Positions 20,070 to 29,994 of a stretch of 64,000 bases of DNA are shown in pieces. Within the stretch, counting starts at the first letter, position 1. Every line of letters begins with the position of its first letter. Under the pieces are notes generated by a model. The model was not told the origin of the DNA. It was given only the letters and a program-made list of their open reading frames with translations, and ran no database searches. The stretch is taken from contig NZ_JASSVS010000002.1 of NCBI RefSeq assembly GCF_030250645.1, positions 1 through 64,000 on the forward strand. Reading direction: 5' to 3'. The translations under genes were made by a program, and so were the position numbers. The DNA is from Marinobacter azerbaijanicus (lineage in GTDB: Bacteria > Pseudomonadota > Gammaproteobacteria > Pseudomonadales > Oleiphilaceae).

Positions 20070-21122
20070 CGACCTCATCCCGGTGAGGTTGGGTGTGCTG
20101 ACGATCCCCTTCTCGGTCACGATCACATCGATCAGACTTGCCGGCGTAACATCGAACACCGGGTTGAACACCCTTACCCCCTCCGGGGCAATCGGCATAC
20201 CCCTGACCTGCCTCAGCTCTGAACCTTCCCGTTCTTCAATCGGGATATCCCTACCGGACTCCAGCGACATATCCACTGTGCTGGAAGGCGCAACAACCAT
20301 GAACCCAACCTTGTGGTGGCGCGCCAGTACGGCAAGGCTGTAAGTGCCAATCTTGTTGGCCACATCACCATTGGCAGTAATCCGGTCAGCACCGACAACC
20401 ACCCACCTCACTTTACCCGCAGCCATGATGGCAGCCGCGGCGCCGTCTGCGTTCAGGGTAACAGGGATCCCGTCCCGGGCCAGCTCCCAGGCGGTCAGTC
20501 TGCTGCCCTGCAGCCAGGGACGGGTCTCGTCTGCAAACACGTTCCTGAGCAGCTTTTCCTCATGGAGCCGGCGGATCACGCCCAGTGCAGTACCATAACC
20601 ACCGGTGGCCAGGGCGCCGGTATTGCAATGGGTAAGCACCGAGAAGGGTTTTTTCGCAGCCATGAATTCCAGGGCATTATCGGCCATGGCCAGGTTGGCT
20701 GCCAGATCCTCCTCATGAATGCGAACAGCCGTTTTTGCAAGCCGTTCGACAGCTTCGTCCAGGGAATGACACCCGGCGAATTCCCGCTCCATCTCCTGAA
20801 GTGCCCAGAACAGATTCACGGCTGTTGGCCTTGAGGCAGCCAGCTCGCGAATGGCCTGTTTGATCTCGGCTTTCCAGTCTCCGCCGCCGGCATGGCGAGC
20901 AGCCAGCGCCACCCCATAAGCCGCGCTGATACCAATGGCAGGAGCACCGCGCACCACCATATCCCGAATACACTGGGCAACACCGGCGGCCCCTTCCAGC
21001 GTAATCCAGTGCTCCTGATCTGGCAGCAGGCGCTGATCCAGCAGCTCAAGACTGCCCCCGTGCCAGCGGATGGCCACGGTTCCAACGGCACGCTCACTGG
21101 ATGAATCAGATTTCTTGCTCAT
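20058..21122 (-). CDS. mtnA: S-methyl-5-thioribose-1-phosphate isomerase
   Basis: MtnA isomerises methylthioribose-1-phosphate to methylthioribulose-1-phosphate in methionine salvage. At 354 residues it fits the family. Visible motifs are the phosphate-binding [15 protein letters not shown] (near 58), [18 protein letters not shown] with the catalytic cysteine (about 165) and the catalytic aspartate in [18 protein letters not shown] (about 245). It is divergent from mtaD, whose product supplies the same pathway. The same pairing occurs in Pseudomonas, where MTA is deaminated before phosphorolysis. Confidence 0.95.
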   Translation of the reverse strand: MSKKSDSSSERAVGTVAIRWHGGSLELLDQRLLPDQEHWITLEGAAGVAQCIRDMVVRGAPAIGISAAYGVALAARHAGGGDWKAEIKQAIRELAASRPTAVNLFWALQEMEREFAGCHSLDEAVERLAKTAVRIHEEDLAANLAMADNALEFMAAKKPFSVLTHCNTGALATGGYGTALGVIRRLHEEKLLRNVFADETRPWLQGSRLTAWELARDGIPVTLNADGAAAAIMAAGKVRWVVVGADRITANGDVANKIGTYSLAVLARHHKVGFMVVAPSSTVDMSLESGRDIPIEEREGSELRQVRGMPIAPEGVRVFNPVFDVTPASLIDVIVTEKGIVSTPNLTGMRSLFD

Positions 21123-21281
21123 TCAGTCACTCCTGGCAGATTACAAAAATGCAGTATACCCGTGATAACGTTCCAAACTAGCCCCCCAGGGTAGTTCTTG
21201 GCCCGGGTGGTCGCTATACTTTCGTGCTACATTCTTCGGCTGCACGGATGGTTTCCGCGCGGCCCGGCCAAGGCAGGGTAA

Positions 21282-22622
21282 ATGACGGCAGACACCATTA
21301 CCGCAGCAGATATTCGCATCAACGCGCGCTGGGTCATTCCCATGGAGCCCACCGACGCGGTACTGGACCACCAGGCGGTACTTGTACAGGGCGACCGGAT
21401 TGCTGCCGTTGTCTCCCAGGAGGAGGCCGACACCCGTTTCCGGGCCAAGGAAACCATTGATCTTCCCAGCCACGTGGTGCTTCCCGGCCTTATCAACATG
21501 CACGGCCATGCAGCCATGTCGCTGTTCCGTGGCATGGCGGACGATCTGCCACTGATGACCTGGCTGAACGACCATATCTGGCCAGCGGAAGGGGCCTTCG
21601 TCAGCGAGACCTTCATTGCCGATGGTACCCAGCTTGCCATGGCGGAAATGCTGCGCACCGGCACCACTACCTTTTCCGACATGTATTTTTTCCCGGAAAT
21701 TGTTGCCCAACTGGCCCGCGACGCTGGCATGAGAGCCCAGGTGTGCTTCCCGTTGCTGGACTTCCCCACCCCCTGGGGCAGCGGGCCGGACGAATATCTG
21801 TCCAAGGGCGAAACCTTTATCCGCCAATGGCAGGACGACCCATTCATTACGCCGGCGATCGGCCCGCACGCACCCTACACGGTTTCAGACGAACCACTGC
21901 TCAAAGCGGTTGCACTTTCCCGGAGCACAGGAGCTCCCATCCAGATCCACCTGCACGAAACTGCGTTCGAGGTGGCCGACGCTATCGCGCAAACCGGAAA
22001 GCGGCCAACCGCACGAATGGCAGACCTGGGTGTACTGGGCCCCCTGACCCAGTGTGTGCACATGACACAGATTGACGACTCGGACATTCAGCTACTCAGG
22101 GAGACCGGGGCCCAGGTGGTTCATTGCCCGGAATCCAACCTCAAGCTTGCAAGCGGCCTTAGTCCGATACAGAAGTTCCGTGATGCGGGCATTAACGTGA
22201 CCATTGGCACCGATGGCGCGGCCAGCAATAATGACCTGGATCTGTTCGGCGAACTCAGCACTGCCGCGATGCTGGCCAAGCTGGTGGCCAATGATGCGTC
22301 TGCTCTCTCCGCCCATGAAGCACTGGCAATGGCCACCATCAAGGGCGCAAAGGCCCTGGGGCGGGCCCATGAACTGGGATCGCTGGAGGCCGGCAAACTG
22401 GCAGATATCATTGCCGTGGATCTGGGCGACCCGTTTCTACAGCCAGTATATGACCCGGCCTCGCACCTTGTTTACAGCAACCACGGCCGTCAGGTAAGCC
22501 ATAGCTGGATCAACGGCGTACCTCAGGTACAGGAAGGCAGACTGACCCGTATTGACGTACCAGACCTGATGCTACGCGTCCGGGGCTGGGCGGATCGTAT
22601 TCGCGAGCAGCAGTCCAGCTGA
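21282..22622 (+). CDS. mtaD: 5-methylthioadenosine/S-adenosylhomocysteine deaminase
   Basis: An amidohydrolase of the TRZ/ATZ type, 446 residues. Metal-binding HGHAAMS follows LPGLINM near residue 67; further ligands are the histidine in IHLHETAFE (about 225), a histidine near VHMTQ and the aspartate in [12 protein letters not shown] (about 308). Family members deaminate methylthioadenosine to methylthioinosine, and position beside mtnA supports that role over a triazine substrate. It is followed after 34 bases by ubiG, probably in one transcription unit. Confidence 0.87.
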   Translation: MTADTITAADIRINARWVIPMEPTDAVLDHQAVLVQGDRIAAVVSQEEADTRFRAKETIDLPSHVVLPGLINMHGHAAMSLFRGMADDLPLMTWLNDHIWPAEGAFVSETFIADGTQLAMAEMLRTGTTTFSDMYFFPEIVAQLARDAGMRAQVCFPLLDFPTPWGSGPDEYLSKGETFIRQWQDDPFITPAIGPHAPYTVSDEPLLKAVALSRSTGAPIQIHLHETAFEVADAIAQTGKRPTARMADLGVLGPLTQCVHMTQIDDSDIQLLRETGAQVVHCPESNLKLASGLSPIQKFRDAGINVTIGTDGAASNNDLDLFGELSTAAMLAKLVANDASALSAHEALAMATIKGAKALGRAHELGSLEAGKLADIIAVDLGDPFLQPVYDPASHLVYSNHGRQVSHSWINGVPQVQEGRLTRIDVPDLMLRVRGWADRIREQQSS

Positions 22623-22656
22623 CGCCCGACATTTCAGTTACCAGGCAGAGCCATCT

Positions 22657-23385
22657 ATGAGCAATCAGAACGTAGACCAGAATGAAATCGCCAAATTCGA
22701 GGCACTGGCCAGTCGCTGGTGGGATCCCACCAGTGAATTCCGCCCACTGCACGACATCAACCCGCTACGCCTGAACTATATTGACGAACGCGCTCCCCTG
22801 GCCGGGAAACGGGTTCTGGATGTCGGCTGTGGCGGCGGCCTGCTATCGGAGGGCATGGCCCAGCGCGGCGCCCATGTAACCGGAATAGACATGGGCGAAG
22901 CGCCGCTGGCGGTGGCAAGGCTCCATGGCATGGAAAGTGGCATCAAGGTGGACTACCGCCAGACAACCATTGAGGAACTGGCAAACGACCCCGAGCACGC
23001 GGGCCAGTATGATATCGTCACCTGCCTGGAAATGCTGGAGCATGTGCCGGATCCGGCCTCGGTTGTCAAAGCCTGTGCCGCCATGCTGAAGCCCGGCGGG
23101 CATCTTTTTGTGTCGACCATCAACCGCAACCCGAAGTCGTTCCTGTTCGCCATTGTGGGCGCCGAATATGTGCTCAGGCTATTGCCCAAGGGCACCCATG
23201 AATGGCGCAAGTTCATCCGGCCGTCGGAGATGTCCGACCACCTGCGCCACGCCGGGCTGGAGATCCGGGAACTGACCGGCATGACCTACAACCCGGTTAC
23301 CAAGGTTTATCGCCTGGGGCGGGACGTGGACGTCAATTACATGATGCATGCCGTGGATAGCCGCGAGGAAACCGATCCGTCGTGA
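22657..23385 (+). CDS. ubiG: ubiquinone biosynthesis O-methyltransferase
   Basis: UbiG performs both O-methylations of ubiquinone synthesis using S-adenosylmethionine. The 242-residue sequence has the family start [29 protein letters not shown] motif [17 protein letters not shown] near residue 52 and [11 protein letters not shown] for the post-II region. Its stop codon overlaps the GTG start of mupP. Membrane-associated complex formation is known for the family, not visible here. Confidence 0.95.
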   Translation: MSNQNVDQNEIAKFEALASRWWDPTSEFRPLHDINPLRLNYIDERAPLAGKRVLDVGCGGGLLSEGMAQRGAHVTGIDMGEAPLAVARLHGMESGIKVDYRQTTIEELANDPEHAGQYDIVTCLEMLEHVPDPASVVKACAAMLKPGGHLFVSTINRNPKSFLFAIVGAEYVLRLLPKGTHEWRKFIRPSEMSDHLRHAGLEIRELTGMTYNPVTKVYRLGRDVDVNYMMHAVDSREETDPS

Positions 23386-24050
23386 CAGCTTCACCCTCAG
23401 CCCCCTCAACCGTCCTGTTTGACCTGGACGGTACACTGATCGATACCGCGCCGGACTTTATTCGTTGCCTCAACGAACTCCGGCAGGCCCATGGGCTTCC
23501 GCCGCTGCCGGCACCGCATATACGCCGCTCGGTATCCAACGGCGCCCGGGCCATGATCCGCGTAGGCTTTGGCCTGGAGCCGGATCATCCGGACTACCTG
23601 GAAAAACACACCGCGTTTCTCGACCTGTATGAAGCCGGTGTAGCGGTTGAAACCACCCTTTTCGAAGGCGTGGACGACATCCTGAAAGATCTGGAAGCCC
23701 GCGGCGTTCCCTGGGGCATCGTCACCAACAAGCCGGTTCGCTTCGCTGCGCCGCTGATCGAAGCCCTGGGCCTGGCCGAGCGCTGCTCTATTCTGATCTG
23801 CCCGGATCATGTCACCCACCGCAAGCCCCATGCAGAGGCATTGCTCCTGGCATGCCGGGAAGTGGGAGCCGATCCGGCCGCAGGCGTCTACGTTGGCGAT
23901 CATGAGCGGGATATCGAGGCGGGGCGCAACGCGGGCATGAAAACCATTGCCGTGCGTTACGGTTATATCGAACAGCCAGAGGCCGTTGACCTGTGGCAAG
24001 CTGATATCGTGGCTGACACCGTCAGTGACCTGGCAAAACTGTTACAATAG
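23382..24050 (+). CDS. mupP: N-acetylmuramic acid 6-phosphate phosphatase (HAD family)
   Basis: A HAD-superfamily phosphatase of 222 residues. The nucleophile motif is [13 protein letters not shown] near residue 11, motif II includes VTNKP, and the acidic motif is [16 protein letters not shown]. Gene order ubiG-mupP-yciK is the one in which Pseudomonas MupP was defined. That enzyme dephosphorylates MurNAc-6-P in the cell-wall recycling route that bypasses de novo UDP-MurNAc synthesis. Phosphoglycolate phosphatase (Gph) is the older alternative name for this sequence type. It starts with GTG overlapping the ubiG stop (GTGA), implying translational coupling. Confidence 0.85.
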   Translation: MTASPSAPSTVLFDLDGTLIDTAPDFIRCLNELRQAHGLPPLPAPHIRRSVSNGARAMIRVGFGLEPDHPDYLEKHTAFLDLYEAGVAVETTLFEGVDDILKDLEARGVPWGIVTNKPVRFAAPLIEALGLAERCSILICPDHVTHRKPHAEALLLACREVGADPAAGVYVGDHERDIEAGRNAGMKTIAVRYGYIEQPEAVDLWQADIVADTVSDLAKLLQ

Positions 24051-24071
24051 AGTTCCAGACGGAGACACAGA

Positions 24072-24821
24072 ATGCAGGACTATCAAGCACCGGCCGACTT
24101 GCTGAAAGATCGCATCATCATGGTAACCGGTGCCGGCAGCGGCATCGGACGGGCAGCGGCAAAAGCCTACGCCGCCCATGGCGCCACCGTGATCCTTGTT
24201 GGCCGTACCGTTGCCAAACTTGAATCCGTTTATGACGAGATTGAGGCCGCCGGCCACCCGAAACCGGCCATCGTGCCGCTGAACTTCGAGGGGGCCGCGG
24301 TCAAGGAGTACGAAGAGCTGGCGATGACGATTGAAGACAACTTTGATCATCTCGATGGCCTTCTGCACAACGCCGCCATTCTCGGCACCCGAAGCCCCAT
24401 TGAACTTTACGATCCCGAGGTATGGAACAAGGTGATGCACGTGAATGCCACCGCTCCGTTCCTTCTGAGCCGCGCCATGATCCCGCTGCTGCGCAAGTCG
24501 GATGATGCCTCGGTGATTTTCACCTCTTCCGGCGTCGGCCGCAGAGCGAAGCCGTACTGGGGCGCCTACGCGGTTTCCAAGTTCGCCATCGAAGGGCTGA
24601 GCCAGATGCTGGCGGAAGAACTGGATGATGACCGCCACAATGTGCGAGTGAACAGCCTCAACCCGGGCGCGACCCGCACCAATATGAGAGCCACGGCGTA
24701 TCCCGCCGAGAACCCGCAGCAGAATCCCGCACCGGAAGAACTGATGCCGGTTTACCTGTACCTGATGGGACCGGAAAGCAGGGATGTGAATGGCCAACAG
24801 ATAGACGCTCAGCCCAAGTGA
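24072..24821 (+). CDS. yciK: YciK family short-chain oxidoreductase
   Basis: A 249-residue short-chain dehydrogenase: NAD(P)-binding VTGAGSGIGRAAAKAY near residue 17, NNAA-like HNAAILGTRS (about 97), serine in FTSSGVGR and catalytic YAVSK (about 165). It follows mupP by 21 bases, with GGAG upstream. The physiological substrate of YciK is unknown. The final four bases overlap the glutaredoxin-like gene. Confidence 0.88.
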   Translation: MQDYQAPADLLKDRIIMVTGAGSGIGRAAAKAYAAHGATVILVGRTVAKLESVYDEIEAAGHPKPAIVPLNFEGAAVKEYEELAMTIEDNFDHLDGLLHNAAILGTRSPIELYDPEVWNKVMHVNATAPFLLSRAMIPLLRKSDDASVIFTSSGVGRRAKPYWGAYAVSKFAIEGLSQMLAEELDDDRHNVRVNSLNPGATRTNMRATAYPAENPQQNPAPEELMPVYLYLMGPESRDVNGQQIDAQPK

Positions 24822-25054
24822 TGGAACTGACTTTCTACACCACATCCCAATGCCACCTGTGCGAACTGGCGGAGGCGCTACTGGTGAACACACCCATGCC
24901 CTCCCCGATCCCCGTAGACGCTGTGGACATTGCCCAGTCCGAACTGCTGGTAGAGCGCTACGGCACACGCATTCCGGTCCTGCACCGTAACGATACCGGT
25001 GAGGAACTGGACTGGCCGTTTACCAGGGACCAGTTACTGAACTTTCTCCGATGA
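24821..25054 (+). CDS. glutaredoxin family protein (DUF836)
   Basis: A 77-residue thioredoxin-fold protein with CHLC in TTSQCHLCELAEALL at its N-terminus and the cis-proline region TRIPVLHRNDTGEELDWPF. Redox activity is plausible but unproven for this short family. ATG 24821 overlaps the preceding stop (TGATG); a GTG three bases earlier is an alternative. It ends 12 bases before yaaA. Confidence 0.85.
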   Translation: MELTFYTTSQCHLCELAEALLVNTPMPSPIPVDAVDIAQSELLVERYGTRIPVLHRNDTGEELDWPFTRDQLLNFLR

Positions 25055-25066
25055 GGATTGCCCGAC

Positions 25067-25837
25067 ATGTTGATGGTTATTTCCCCCGCAAAGACGCTGG
25101 ACTACGAGAGCCCTCTGGCCACGACCAAAGCCACCCAGCCGGACTTTCTGGACGACGCCTGCGAGCTGGTTGACCAGCTCAAGGAACTGGAGCCCCATGA
25201 CATCAGCAACCTGATGGGAGTCAGCGACAAGCTGGGCCAGCTCAACGCGGAACGGTTCCGTAACTGGCACACGCCATTCACGCTTGAGAACGCACGGCAG
25301 GCGGTGCTGGCATTCAAGGGTGACGTCTATACCGGCCTGGACGCAGAAAGCTTCAGCGACAAGGAATTTGAGATCGCCCAGAAGCGACTGCGCATTCTCT
25401 CCGGCCTTTACGGCGTGCTCAAACCCCTGGACCTGATGCAGCCCTACCGTCTTGAAATGGGCACGAAGTTCGAAAATAACCGTGGCAAGGACCTTTACGC
25501 ATTCTGGGGCAGCAAGATCACCGACGAACTGAACCGGTTGCTGAAAACAGACGACGGCGTTCTGGTGAACCTGGCCTCCAATGAATACTTCAAGAGTGTG
25601 CGCAAGAAGGAACTGGACGGGCGGCTGATCACCCCCCAGTTCAAAGACTGGAAAAACGGCCAGTACAAGATGATCAGCTTCTACGCCAAGAAGGCCCGGG
25701 GGCTGATGTGCCGCTACGCCATCCAGAACAACATCACCCAGGCGGATGACCTCAAAGGCTTTAATCTTGAGGGTTATCGCTTCAGCGAGGAACAATCCAG
25801 CGCAGACAACTGGGTATTCCTGCGGGACGAGCAGTAA
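25067..25837 (+). CDS. yaaA: peroxide stress protein YaaA
   Basis: YaaA lowers intracellular free iron during peroxide stress in E. coli, and the fold binds DNA. The 256-residue length matches. The N-terminus [16 protein letters not shown] is nearly the E. coli form, and it is preceded by AGGAT at a normal distance, so ATG 25067 is preferred to the earlier TTG at 25058. Conserved [22 protein letters not shown] and VNLASNEYF are present. It is probably in the same transcription unit as the ubiG-mupP-yciK run. Confidence 0.92.
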   Translation: MLMVISPAKTLDYESPLATTKATQPDFLDDACELVDQLKELEPHDISNLMGVSDKLGQLNAERFRNWHTPFTLENARQAVLAFKGDVYTGLDAESFSDKEFEIAQKRLRILSGLYGVLKPLDLMQPYRLEMGTKFENNRGKDLYAFWGSKITDELNRLLKTDDGVLVNLASNEYFKSVRKKELDGRLITPQFKDWKNGQYKMISFYAKKARGLMCRYAIQNNITQADDLKGFNLEGYRFSEEQSSADNWVFLRDEQ

Positions 25838-25863
25838 GCCTTACACCTGATCCGGAGTTATTA

Positions 25864-26064
25864 ATGAACGAAGCTGTATTTGCAGAACTTTCCATGCTGG
25901 TCCTGCTGACTGGCCTGATCGTCTGGATGGGCTTTATTGTCTGGGACCTGGCCAAGAAGTCCCAGGCAGGCCGGTTCGGCACCATTGCCCTGTTCACCAT
26001 CCTCGGTGCCGGCGTGGTGGGATTTATCGTAAAAACCGTTCTTGTCGAAATCATGCAGATTTAA
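25864..26064 (+). CDS. DUF2788 small membrane protein
   Basis: A 66-residue protein with two hydrophobic segments (about 9-28 and 40-62) separated by a short basic loop, WDLAKKSQAGRFG, as in DUF2788. It is probably an inner-membrane protein with both ends on the same side. No function is known. It lies 26 bases after yaaA. Confidence 0.8.
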   Translation: MNEAVFAELSMLVLLTGLIVWMGFIVWDLAKKSQAGRFGTIALFTILGAGVVGFIVKTVLVEIMQI

Positions 26065-26137
26065 GGTATCATCCCTACCCTTTTTCAGACTCGACATCAC
26101 CCTCGACTTCACCCTAAAAGCAACAAGGACCCGGACC

Positions 26138-27067
26138 ATGTGGTTTCGTAACGCCCGCGTATTCCGTTTTACCAAGCCATTTGAAATAACCGCCGAAGCC
26201 CTGGAAGAAAAGCTTCAGGCTGATGCCTTCAAGCCCTGCGGTCCCCAGGAAACCTCAAGACAGGGCTGGGTTCCGCCCATGGGCAAACACAGCGACCTGC
26301 TGGTTCACAGTGCCGGTGGTTACCATCTGATCGCCCTGCGCAAAGAAGAAAAGCTGCTGCCAGCCTCCGTTATCAAGGAACTGGTGGACGAAAAGGCGGA
26401 AATGATCGAGGCCGAGCAGCACCGCAAGGTGCGGCGCAAGGAAAAGGACGAGCTGAAAGAAGAAGTGATGCTGGAGATGCTGCCCCGGGCCTTTTCCAAG
26501 AACCGCCGCTGCTACGCCTACCTGGCTCCCGCCGACGGCGTTCTGGTGGTCGATGCTGGCTCCGCCAAGCAGGCGGAAGACCTGGCTTCAACCCTGCGCA
26601 AGAGTCTGGGTTCGCTACCGGTTCGCCCACCCGCCGTGGAGCAGGCGCCGACGTTCACCTTCACCGGCTGGCTGAATGAATCCATCGACCTGCCCGCGAG
26701 CATCGAGCTTGGCACCGAGTGCGAGCTGAAAGATACCTCGGAAGACGGTGGCGTTGTGCGCTGCAAAGGCCTGGATCTTCAGGGAGACGAAATCCGCAGT
26801 CACCTGGATGCCGGCATGCAGGTCACCAAGCTGTCCGTGACCTGGGATGACAACCTTTCGTTTGTGCTGGATGAGGAACTGGGGATTCGTCGCCTGAAAT
26901 TCGGCGATACCCTGCAGGAAAAGCTGGATGACGTAGATGCAGACGATGCCGCCGCCCGCTTCGACGCCGCTTTTTCACTGATGACTCTGGAGCTTGCCAG
27001 GCTGATACCCGGCCTGCTGGAAGCCCTGGGCGGAGAGGACCGTTCCGCCATTGTTGAAGAAGGCTGA
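26138..27067 (+). CDS. rdgC: recombination-associated protein RdgC
   Basis: RdgC forms a ring around DNA and restrains RecA loading. The 309-residue protein starts MWFRNARVFRFTKPF, the standard family N-terminus, which decides ATG 26138. Later motifs are QGWVPPMGKHSD, RKEKDELKEEVMLEMLPRAF and a C-terminal region ending in FSLMTLELARLIPGLLEALGGE. It is convergent with the acetyltransferase gene, 10 bases apart. Confidence 0.94.
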   Translation: MWFRNARVFRFTKPFEITAEALEEKLQADAFKPCGPQETSRQGWVPPMGKHSDLLVHSAGGYHLIALRKEEKLLPASVIKELVDEKAEMIEAEQHRKVRRKEKDELKEEVMLEMLPRAFSKNRRCYAYLAPADGVLVVDAGSAKQAEDLASTLRKSLGSLPVRPPAVEQAPTFTFTGWLNESIDLPASIELGTECELKDTSEDGGVVRCKGLDLQGDEIRSHLDAGMQVTKLSVTWDDNLSFVLDEELGIRRLKFGDTLQEKLDDVDADDAAARFDAAFSLMTLELARLIPGLLEALGGEDRSAIVEEG

Positions 27068-27077
27068 TAACCGGTAA

Positions 27078-29822
27078 TCAGTGGGAGGTCTGCTCCAGAC
27101 GCTCCCGCTGCCAGTCTTTCTCCGGCTCGTTGAGCACCAGGGTCAGGTCCATGACTTCCTCTTCCGGGTTGTAACGGATCTCAAAGCCCAGGTGTTCTGC
27201 CAGCCGCAACATCGGGCGATTATCCGCCAGCACATTACCGACCATTTCCATCGTGCCCTTGGCACGACAGTAATCGATCATTTTCTGCATCAGGGCCACG
27301 CCCAGGCCTTCGCCCTTCATCTTGTCGTGCACCATCACCGCAAACTCGGCCCGCAGATTGTCAGCGTCTGTCCAGGTGCGCACAGTGCCCAGGGTTTCTT
27401 CGCCTTCACCGTCTTCCTTTGGCGCATTGGCAATGAACACCATTTCCCGGTCATAGTCGATCTGGACCATCTGGGCCACGTCTTCCCGTGAGAAATGCTT
27501 ACGGTACTGGAAGAAGCGATACCGGATGGATTCAGGAGACTGCAGCTCATGGAAGGCCCGGTGGGCGGGCTCGTCTTCCGCCAGTACCGGTCGGATAATC
27601 ACACGGCGACCGGACTTGGGCAGCAGTATCCATTCTTCCAGTTCCCTGGGATACGGCTGAATAATCGGGCGCCCCGGCTTGTCCGCCAGGTCAATGGCCA
27701 CGTTGACAGCAACAGCGCCCTGCTCATTGAACAGCAAGGGGGAAATTTCCAGCCCACGGATCTGCGGATTATCAATGACAATCTGGGACAGGGTCACCAG
27801 GGTTTCCGATACCGCGCGAATGTCCTCTTCCGGTTTCAGACTGTGCTCTTTCAACAGCTTGTACATGTAGGTTCGCCGCAACAGTTCCCGCGCCAGCACC
27901 ATATTCAGTGGCGGCAGGGCGATCTGGCGGTCCGTCATCACATTGATCTGGGCACCGGCAGCACCGCACACCACCAGCGGGCCGAACAATTTGTCCCGGG
28001 TGATGCCAACGCTGAACTCGATACCGCCAACATGCTGGTAGGAGCGCTGAACCGCAAACCCGAGGAAACCGCTGTCGGGGTAGTGCTTCTGGTATTCCTC
28101 CATCAGGAAGCGACAGGAGTCCATGATGGCACCCTCGCTGTTGAGCTTCTGGACGGTACCCTTGTAACGGCGCTGCCCGGGGCTGAGTGCAATCAAAGGG
28201 TGACAGGACTGTTCATGAATCAGAGTGATATCCACCGGCCGACGCTCCACGGCAAAGGCCTCCAGAACCTCCTCCATGTCGTCGCAGTAGATGGTGTCCA
28301 CCGCGTTGATGCCATAGTCGCGAATCACATCCCGGGCTTCCCGGTTGGAAAGATGGCTGCGCCCCGCGCGTATAGCGTTGACCACGACCCGACGGGTCTG
28401 AGTGTGGTCAGCAAGGTGGTCGGTAAAAGACTCCGGCGTTTCCGTCAGCAGCCGCTGCACACGCTGGTGACGCACATGCTGCATGAACGCTACCACCGCC
28501 TTCTCCGGGTTGAAAAACGACGGCAGTCCGGCCCGGTAGAACTCGTCACGGGCATCCAGCACCGTGCTCTGCCCCAGCCAGCAGGTAAACACATTCAACC
28601 GCGTGCCCTTGGTCGCCTGCACCACCGCATCGGCAATCTGCAGGCTATCCTGGGTCAGGCTTGGTGCGTACATAATAAGAACGTTGGCCACTTCCGGGTC
28701 TTTGGCCAGGACCTTGACCGCCTGGGCATACAGCTCCGGCGAGGCGTTATAACCAAGATCGATCGGGTTTTTGCGGGTCCAGTAAGGGGGCAGCAACTCC
28801 GCCAGCGAATCAATGGACTTGCCTGACAATTCCGCCAGTTCGCCACCCAGATAGGCCAGCCGGTCCACCGCCAGCACCCCGGGGCCGACACCGTTAGCCA
28901 TGATCGCCAGGGTTTCACGCCGCAACGGACGCATTCGGGTGAGGGTTTCCAGGGCATCGAACATCTGCCCCAAGCCGTCCACCCGCAACACACCGGCACG
29001 CTGTAACATGGCATCATAGATGGGATCACTGCGGGTGATCCCGGCGGGTAATTCGTGGTGGAACCACTCCGATTCCGGCACCCGGCCGCTTTTCACCGCA
29101 ATCACCGGCTTGGTGCGCGAAGCCACTCGGACGGCGGACATAAAACGGCGCGGATTGGGAATATTCTCGATGTGCAGCAGTATGGCGCGGGTCTGGCTGT
29201 CCTGGGCCAGGTAGTCGATCAGGTCATCGTGGTCGATATCCATGCCATCGCCCAGGGTCAGGAAGTAGGAGAAGCCCACTCCCCGGGCAAAGGCCCAGTC
29301 AATCACCGAACTGGCGATGGTGCCCGACTGGCCCACGAACGCCACCTTGCCGGGTATCGCGCCCATGTGGGCATAGGTTGCGTTCAGGCTGCGAGCAGGC
29401 ACCATCAGGCCGATGGTATTCGGCCCAAGCACCCGGATGCCGGTTTCCCGGGCCGCATCGCGAACCGAATACATCAGTGGCTGACCGGTTTTACTGTGGC
29501 TGCGGGACATGCCTCCGGTCATTACGATCGCCGTGCGGACACCTTCCTCCCCCAGCCGCCGGATCATTTTCGGTACCGTATCCGGGGGCGTGCAAACGAT
29601 GGCCAGGTCCGGGCTGAACCCCATGCGGGATACTTTCTTGACGCAGGGAACGCCGTGCACGTTCTCGTAATCGTTCTGATTGACCACCAGCAACTGGCCG
29701 GGGTAGCCACCACCCATCAGATTACGCAACACCATGCCACCGAGGTTATCCGCCCTTTCCGAGGCACCGATAACCACTATAGAGGACGGGTTGAAAAGGC
29801 TTTCCAGATAACGGGTGCTCAA
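27078..29822 (-). CDS. Pat-type protein lysine acetyltransferase (ADP-forming acyl-CoA synthetase-like / GNAT fusion)
   Basis: A 914-residue fusion. Residues 1-450 hold a CoA-binding Rossmann domain (SIVVIGASERADNLGG) and succinyl-CoA-ligase-like domains; 470-730 hold an ATP-grasp-like domain; 735-900 hold a GNAT domain with acetyl-CoA-binding KGEGLGVALMQKM. In Salmonella Pat this layout acetylates acetyl-CoA synthetase, with the synthetase part regulatory rather than catalytic. TTG 29822 is the likely start, with AAGGAG six bases upstream. The gene is divergent from a deacetylase-family gene, which supports a protein-acetylation role. Confidence 0.85.
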   Translation of the reverse strand: MSTRYLESLFNPSSIVVIGASERADNLGGMVLRNLMGGGYPGQLLVVNQNDYENVHGVPCVKKVSRMGFSPDLAIVCTPPDTVPKMIRRLGEEGVRTAIVMTGGMSRSHSKTGQPLMYSVRDAARETGIRVLGPNTIGLMVPARSLNATYAHMGAIPGKVAFVGQSGTIASSVIDWAFARGVGFSYFLTLGDGMDIDHDDLIDYLAQDSQTRAILLHIENIPNPRRFMSAVRVASRTKPVIAVKSGRVPESEWFHHELPAGITRSDPIYDAMLQRAGVLRVDGLGQMFDALETLTRMRPLRRETLAIMANGVGPGVLAVDRLAYLGGELAELSGKSIDSLAELLPPYWTRKNPIDLGYNASPELYAQAVKVLAKDPEVANVLIMYAPSLTQDSLQIADAVVQATKGTRLNVFTCWLGQSTVLDARDEFYRAGLPSFFNPEKAVVAFMQHVRHQRVQRLLTETPESFTDHLADHTQTRRVVVNAIRAGRSHLSNREARDVIRDYGINAVDTIYCDDMEEVLEAFAVERRPVDITLIHEQSCHPLIALSPGQRRYKGTVQKLNSEGAIMDSCRFLMEEYQKHYPDSGFLGFAVQRSYQHVGGIEFSVGITRDKLFGPLVVCGAAGAQINVMTDRQIALPPLNMVLARELLRRTYMYKLLKEHSLKPEEDIRAVSETLVTLSQIVIDNPQIRGLEISPLLFNEQGAVAVNVAIDLADKPGRPIIQPYPRELEEWILLPKSGRRVIIRPVLAEDEPAHRAFHELQSPESIRYRFFQYRKHFSREDVAQMVQIDYDREMVFIANAPKEDGEGEETLGTVRTWTDADNLRAEFAVMVHDKMKGEGLGVALMQKMIDYCRAKGTMEMVGNVLADNRPMLRLAEHLGFEIRYNPEEEVMDLTLVLNEPEKDWQRERLEQTSH

Positions 29823-29994
29823 ACGTTGCTCCTTGCTTCGGATCGACCAGGCGGATGTACACTCTATCTTAGGCGCTTGTTTCCCTATGTAAAACGGCTA
29901 TCAACACCATAAGACCAAAGAAACACGGCAAGGGTGTACTATCCCTGATAATATTGAACAAAATACAAGCACAACGAAAGCGTTCGGGGCCAGC

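Noticed and set aside
27495-28826. Long plus-strand open frame of 443 codons
   Set aside because: It is antisense to the acetyltransferase gene; long shadow frames are expected in GC-rich coding DNA, and it shows no recognisable domain.
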